Shown: piece after piece, positions 58,604-64,000 of the stretch
How the letters are laid out: the number at the start of each line of letters is the position of its first letter
How positions within the stretch are numbered: position 1 is the stretch's first letter
The notes under the pieces: model-generated
The model's input: only the letters and a program-made list of their open reading frames with translations
What the model was told of the DNA's origin: nothing
The model's database searches: none
Assembly: GCF_040802235.1 (NCBI RefSeq)
Contig: NC_133166.1
Location: 8,928,001 to 8,992,000 of the forward strand
From: Manis javanica
Taxonomy: Eukaryota; Chordata; Mammalia; Pholidota; Manidae
DNA: 64,000 nt
Direction of reading: 5' to 3'
Translations under genes and position numbers: made by a program

Positions 58604-61600
58604 TTATACTCCACAGATGAGTGAAATCATTTGGTATTTCTCTTTCTCCTCTTGGCTTATTTCACTGAGCATAATACCCTCTAGCTCCATCCATGTTGCT
58701 GCAAATGGTAGGATTTGTTTTCTTCTTATGGCTGAATAATACTCCATTGTATATATGTACCACATTTTTTTATCCATTCATCTACTGATGGACACTTAGG
58801 TTGCTTCCAATTCTTGGCTATTGTAAATAGTGCTCCGATAAACATAGGGGTGCATCTGTCTTTTTCAAACTTGAGTGCTGCATTCTTAGGGTAAATTCCT
58901 AGGAGTGGAATTCCTGGGTCAAATGGTAAGTCTATTTTGAGCATTTTGAGGAACCTCCATACTGCTTTCCACAATGGTTGAACTAATTTACATTCCCACC
59001 AGCAGTGTAGGAGGGTTCCCCTTTCTCAACAACCTCACCAACATTTGTTGTTGTTTGTCTTTTGGATGGCAGCCATTCTTACTGGTGTGAGGTGATACCT
59101 CATTGAGGTTTTAATTTGCATTTCTCTGAGAATTAGCGATGTGGAGCATCTTTTCATGTATCTGTTGGCCATCTGTATTTCTTTTTTGGAGAACTGTCTG
59201 TTCAGGTCCTCTGCCCATTTTTTAATTGGATTATTTATTTTTTGTTTGTTGAGGTGGGTGAGCTCTTTATATATTTTGGACGTCAAGCCTTTATTGGATC
59301 TGTCATTTACAAATATATTCTCCCATACTGTAGGGTACCTTTTTGTTCTATTGATGGTGTCTTTTTCTGTACAGAAGCTTTTCAGCTTAATATAGTCCCA
59401 CTTGTTCATTTTTGCTGTTGTTTTCCTTGCCCGGGGAGATATGTTCAAGAAGAGGTCACTCATGTTTATGTCTAAGAGGTTTTTGCCTATGTTTTTTACT
59501 AAGAGTTTTATGGTTTCATGACTTACATTCAGGTCTTTGATCCATTTTGAATTTACTTTTGTGTATGGGGTTAGACAATGGTCCAATTTCATTCTCCTAC
59601 ATGTAGCTGTCCAGTTTTGCCAGCACCATCTGTTGAAGAGACTGTCATTTTGCCATTGTATGTCCATGGCTCCTTTATCAAATATTAATTGACCATATAT
59701 GTTTGGGTTAATTTCTGGAGTCTCTAATCTGTTCCACTGGTCTGTGGCTCTGTTCTTGTGCCAGGACCAAATTGTCTTGATTACTATGGCTTTGTAGTAG
59801 AGCTTGAAGTTGGGGAGTGATATCCCCCCTACTTTATTCTTCTTTCTCAGGATTGCTTTGGCTATTCGGGGTCTTTGGTGTTGCCATATGAATTTTTGAA
59901 CTATTTGTTCCAGTTCGTTGAAGAATGTTGCTGGTAATTTGAGAGGGATTGCATCAAATCTGTATATTGCTTTGGGCAGGATGGCCATTTTGACGATATT
60001 AATTCTTCCTAGCCATGAGCAGGGGATGAGTTTCCATTTATTAGTGTCCCCTTTAATTTCTCTTAAGAGTGACTTGTAGTTTTCAGAGTATAAGTCTTTC
60101 ACTTCTTTGGTTAGGTTTATTCCTACGTATTTTATTCTTTTTGATGCAATTTTGAATAGAATTGTTTTCCTGATTTCAATTTGTATTGATTCATTGTTAG
60201 TGTATAGGAAAGCCACAGATTTCTGTGTGTTAATTTTGTATCCTGCAACTTTGCTGTATTCCGATATCAGTTCTAGCAGTTTTGGAGGAATCTTTAGGGT
60301 TTTTTATCTACAATATCATGTTATCTGCAAATAGTGACTGTTTAACTTCTTCTTTACCAAGCTGGATTCCTTGTATTTCTTTGTTTTGTCTGATTGCCGT
60401 GGCTAGGACCTCCAGTACTATGTTAAATAACAGTGGGGAGAGTGGGCATCCCTGTCTTGTTCCCGATCTGAGAGGAAAAGCTTTCAGCTTCTCGCTGTTC
60501 AGTATGATGTTGGCTGTGGGTTTATCATATATGGCCTTTATTATGTTGAGGTACTTGCCCTCTATACCCTTTTTGCTGAGAGTTTTTATCATGAATGGAT
60601 GTTGAATTTTGTCAAATTCTTATTCAGCATCTATGGAGATGATCATGTGGATTTTGTCTTTCTTTTTGTTGATGTGGTGGATGATGTTGATGGATTTTCG
60701 AATGTTGTATCATCCTTGCTTCCCTTGGACGAACCCCACTTGGTCATGGTGTATGATCCTTTTGATATACTGTTGAATTCTGTTTGCTAATATTTTATTG
60801 ACTATTTTTGCATCTACATTCATCAGGGATATTGGTCTGTAATTTTCTTTTTTGTTGGGGTCTTTGCCTGGTTTTGGTATTAGGGTGATGTTGGCTTCAT
60901 AGAATGAGTTTAGGAGTATTCCCTCCTCTTCTATTTTTTGGAACACTTTAAGGAGAATGGGTATTATATCTTCTCTGTGTGTCTGATAAAATTCTGAGGT
61001 ACATCCGTCTGGCCCAGGGGTTTTGTTTTTGGGTAGTTTTTTGATTACCGTTTCAATTTCTTTGCTCGTAATTGGTTTGTTTAACTTTTGTGTTTCTTCC
61101 TTGGTCAGTCTTGGAAGGTTGTATTTTTCTAGGAAGTTGTCCATTTCTTCTAGGTTTTCCAGCTTGTTGGCATATAGGTTTTCATAGTAGTCTTTAATAA
61201 TTCTTTGTATTTCTGTGGAGTCTGTCATGATTTTTCCATTCTCATTTCTGATTATGTTGATTTGTGTTGATTCTCTTTTTCTCTTAATAAGTTTGGCTAG
61301 AGGCTTATCTATTTTGTTTATTTTCTCAAATAACCAGCTCTTGGTTTCGTTGATTTTTGCTATTGTTTTATTCTTCTCAATTTTGTTTATTTCTTCTCTG
61401 ATCTTTATTATGTCCCTCCTTCTGCTGACTTCAGGCCTCATTTGTTCTTCCTTTTCCAGTTTCGATATTGTGATGTTAGACTATTCATTTGGGATTGTTC
61501 TTCCTTCTTCAAGTGTGCTTGGATCACTATATACTTTCCTCTTAAGACTGCTTTCACTGCGTCCCACAGAAGTTGGGGCTTTGTGTTGTTGTTGTCATTT

Positions 61601-62452
61601 GTTTCCATATATTCCTTGATTTCTATTTTAATTTGTTTGTTGATCCATTGATTATTTAGGAGCATGTTGTTAAGCCTCCATGTGTTTGTGAACCTTTTTG
61701 TTTTCTTTGTAGAATTTATTTCTAGTTTTATACCTTTGTGGTCTGAAAAGGTGGTTGGTAGAATTTCAGTATTTTGGAATTTAGTGAGGCTTTTTTGTGA
61801 GCTAGTATGTGGTCTATTCTGGAGAATGTTCCATGTGTACTTGAGAAGAATGTATACCCTGTTGATTTTGGATGTAGAGTTCTATAGATGTCTATTAGGT
61901 CCATCTGTTCTACTGTGTTGTTCAGTGCCTCCATGCCCTTACTTATTTTCTGCCCAGTTTATCTATCCTTTGGGGTGAGTGGCGTGTTGAAGTCTCCTAA
62001 AATGAATTCATTGCAGTCTATTTTCCCCTTTAGTTCTGTTTTTTTTTGTTTCACTTATGCTGGTGCTCCTGTGTTGGGTGCATATATATATTTAGAATGG
62101 TTATATCCTCTTGTTGGACGGAGCCTTTTATCATTATGTAGTGTCCTTCTTTATCTCTTGTTACTTTCTTTGTTTTGAAGTCTATTTTGTCTGATATTAG
62201 TACTGCAACCCCTGCTTTCTTCTCACTGTTGTTTGCCTGAAATATGTTTTTCCATCCCTTGACTTTTAGTCTGTGCATTTTTTTGGGTTTGAGGTGAGTT
62301 TCTTGTAAGCAGCATATAGATGGGTCTTTCTTTTTTATCCATTCTATTACTCTGTGTCTTTTGATTGGTGCATTAAGTCCATTTACATTTAGGGTGACTA
62401 TTGAGAGATATGTACTTAGTGCCATCACAGGCTTTAGATTCATGGTTAACAA
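58604..62452 (-). pseudogene. L1 ORF2 pseudogene (endonuclease, reverse transcriptase, Cys region)
   Basis: Starts at 62452 or at a downstream methionine. The endonuclease block has TLNVNGLN (Asn near 62389) and LQETH (catalytic Glu codon near 62302), then a YRTLHP-type segment near 61860 and RIDHIL. A long open part at 60710-61441 covers the Z region and RT fingers with the GPDG motif. The RT palm has [11 protein letters not shown] and then the catalytic box read FADN (60320-60328) instead of FADD, followed immediately by TAG at 60308-60310. The rest of the RT and the C-terminal region are open at 59035-60216, and 58604-58974 includes the PFDPGIPLLGIYP motif. The stop is a TAA at 58604-58606. 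Frame breaks occur near 62050, 61700, 61440, 60700, 60300 and 58990. Confidence 0.92.
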
Positions 62453-62796
62453 AGGTTCAAGGTTAGCCTCTTTAGTATCTTACTGCCTAACTTAGCTCAC
62501 TTATTGAGCTGTTATATACACTGTCTGGAGATTCTTTTCTTCTGTCCCTTATTATTCCTCCTCCTCCATTCTTTATATGTTGGTTGTTTTATTCTGTGCT
62601 CTTTCGTGTTTCCTTTAACTGCTTTTAGTGGGTAGTTGATTTTATTTTTTTGACTTTAGTTAGTATTTGGTTGGTCTGCTTTCTTTGCTGTGATTTTATT
62701 TTCTCTGGTGACATCTGTTTAGTTTTAGGAGTGCTCCCGTCTAGAAAAGTCCCTCTAAAATACCCTGTAGTGGTGGTTTGTGGGAGTCAAATTCCC
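62453..62796 (-). other. L1 inter-ORF region
   Basis: About 344 bp separate the ORF1 stop region from the first ORF2 methionine. This is much longer than the roughly 60-bp spacer of human L1 and resembles the longer spacers of some laurasiatherian L1s. It is T-rich on the plus strand and has no coding content. Confidence 0.7.
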
Positions 62797-63546
62797 TCAA
62801 CTTTTGCTTGTCTGGGAATTGTTTAATCCCTCCATCATATTTAAATGATAATGTGCTGGATACAGTTTCCTTGGTTCAGGGCCCTTCTGTTTCATTGCAT
62901 TAAATATATCATGCCATACTCTTCTGGCCTGTAAGGTTTCTGTCGAGAAGTCTGATGATAGCCTGATGTGTTTTCCTTTATAGGTGACCTTTTTCTCTCT
63001 AGCTGCCTTTAAAACTCTTTCCTTGTCCTTGATCTTTGCCATTTTAATTATTATGTGTCTTGGTGTTGTCCTCCTTGGGTCCTTTCTGTTGGGAGTTCTG
63101 TGTATTTCTGTGGTCTGTTCGATTATTTCCTCACCCAGTTTAGGGAAATTTTCAGCAATTATTTCTTCAAAGACACTTTCTATCCCTTTTTCTCTCTTCT
63201 TCTTCTTCTGGTACCCCTATAATATGTATATTGTTCCTTTTGGATTGGTCACACAGTTCTCTTAATATTGTTTCATTCCTGGAGATCCTTTTATCTCTCT
63301 CTGTGTCAGCTTCTATGCGTTCCTGTTGTCTGGTTTCTATTCCATCAATGACCTCTTGCATCTTATCCATTGTGCTCATAAATCCTTCCAGACTTCATCC
63401 CTTAGCTCTTGTATATTTCTCTGCATCTCTGTCAGCATGTTTATGATTTTTATTTTGAATTCTTTTTCAGGAAGACTGGTTAGGTCTGTCTCCTTCTCAG
63501 GTGTTGACTCTGTGATCTGTGTCTGCCTGTAATTTTGCCTTTTCAT
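62797..63546 (-). pseudogene. L1 ORF1 pseudogene (RNA-binding chaperone)
   Basis: Likely start at 63546 (MKRQNYRQ). A coiled-coil-like acidic region (EKETDLTSLPEKEFK, with KIINMLTEMQ) is followed near 63200 by the IHIIGVPEEEE start of the RRM-like domain and, further on, the LQARRVWHDIF motif of the C-terminal domain with a LYPA block near 62870. At least two frame changes, near 63380 and between 63167 and 63042, disrupt it. ORF1p normally forms trimers and coats L1 RNA. Confidence 0.88.
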
Positions 63547-64000
63547 GGTGATAGAGATAGTTTGCAGAGCTGGCACGAGTGACAGCTGGAAGAACTGTCC
63601 TTCTTGTTGGTTTGTGGCCTTCCTCTCCTGAGAGAACAGCAACCTCTAGTGGCTTGTGCTGGGCAGCTGCGTGCAGACAGGGCTTCTGATTCCTGCCTAG
63701 CTGCCATGGAGTTTATCTCGCTGTGGGCATGGCCTGCCTCAGGCTGCTGCTCCGATATGGTGGAGCCGTGTTGGAGGGAGAGCAGCCGGGAGGCTATTTA
63801 TCTCCGTGAGGGGCCTCCGTGCTCCCTGCTGCCCAGGGGGTTAGAGTGCCCAGAGCTCCCCCAATTCCCCACGGCTGGACCCAGTGTCCCAGGATGCCTT
63901 CGTCCGGTTTTGGGGTCCCTGTTCCTTTAAGACTTCCAAAAAGCACTTGCAAAAAAAAAATAAAAGCCACTCGGTTTTTTTATTCCCAGGGTGCCAGCCT
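63547..64000 (-). promoter_or_regulatory. L1 5' UTR/promoter, partial
   Basis: GC content rises compared with the flanking L1 body. The region precedes ORF1 and continues beyond the right edge, so the transcription start and any tandem promoter units are not visible. Confidence 0.6.

Larger units (their letters stand above)
41286..64000 (+). other. RAB38: RAB38 intron 1 (runs to the window edge)
   Basis: No frame downstream shows the Rab switch II, the NKCD or SAK motifs, so exon 2 is not recognised in the window. The interval is filled by repeats and unrecognised intronic DNA. The retroposon and L1 at its right end lie antisense to the gene. That this all belongs to one intron is inferred from the gene's known structure. 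Confidence 0.7.
58256..64000 (-). mobile_element. LINE-1 (L1), nearly full length, inactivated, running off the edge
   Basis: On the minus strand the order is 5' UTR (63547 to beyond the edge), ORF1 (63546-62797), inter-ORF (62796-62453), ORF2 (62452-58604), 3' UTR (58603-58267) and a poly(A) tail (plus-strand T run near 58262-58271, with surrounding T/C). At least 5.7 kb is present. The 3' UTR is G-rich and ends GATTAATGATAAC before the tail. Both frames carry stops and frameshifts. By overall similarity to conserved L1 protein blocks it is a comparatively young lineage. Confidence 0.93.

Noticed and set aside
59141-59475. Plus-strand frames within the right-edge L1 (also at 60107, 60282, 61215, 61664 and 61888)
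   Set aside because: These are hydrophobic-looking shadows of the antisense A-rich L1 ORF2, not membrane proteins.
1-64000. tRNA, rRNA, microRNA or CRISPR features
   Set aside because: No cloverleaf with the conserved A- and B-box spacing outside MIR heads, no rRNA blocks, and no regularly spaced direct repeats were seen. MIR heads resemble tRNA promoters but are SINE-derived.
41286-64000. RAB38 exon 2 within the window
   Set aside because: No stretch encodes the switch II region or the NKCD motif of Rab38. It is probably beyond the right edge.

Overview
The window looks like one piece of a placental-mammal chromosome: long AT-rich stretches without genes, one CpG island, dinucleotide microsatellites, many ancient MIR/L2/L1 fossils and two endogenous-retrovirus-derived units. 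No bacterial, phage or plasmid features and no CRISPR array were seen. I saw no Alu, B1/B2, CAN-SINE, ruminant Bov-tA or horse ERE copies; the SINE-like pieces I recognise are MIR. Together with the 3'-end type of the L1 copies, this makes a pangolin (Manis-like) or related laurasiatherian my leading guess for the species. That guess rests on recollection and was not tested.

The only host gene recognised is RAB38. Its first coding exon lies at 41084-41285 on the + strand inside a CpG island (about 40785-41400). It encodes 67 residues plus one base and ends at a GT donor. I recognised no second exon, so 41286 to the end is best read as part of intron 1. The 40 kb upstream shows no other gene; in other mammals the stretch between CTSC and RAB38 is also long and gene-free.

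Layout: 1-14960 is intergenic DNA with MIR, L2 and old L1 pieces, including an ORF2 fossil at 9690-10860. 14961-20706 is a class I (gamma-like) endogenous retrovirus on the - strand. It has a complete 5' LTR, a histidine-tRNA-type primer-binding site, decayed gag, pro and RT, a deletion that removes RNase H, integrase and most of Env SU, an Env TM fossil split by a later L1 3' fragment, and a truncated 3' LTR. 20707-40784 is intergenic, with an LTR-like block near 21.7-22.4 kb and several L1M, MIR and L2 pieces. 40785-41400 is the RAB38 promoter and exon. 41400-56450 is intron with MIR/L2 and a dispersed 129-bp repeat pair. 56453-58097 is a processed copy of a retroviral env transcript (env TM, polypurine tract, U3-R, poly(A) signal, poly(A)) on the - strand. 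58256-64000 is a nearly full-length, inactivated L1 on the - strand that runs off the right edge.

The most notable items are the processed env-mRNA retroposon, the internally deleted His-primed ERV with its nested L1, the parallel loss of the second catalytic Asp in two L1 reverse transcriptases, and the unexplained 129-bp repeat pair. Limits: repeat family names come from recognising consensus features by eye, and most repeat boundaries are good to a few tens of bases only.
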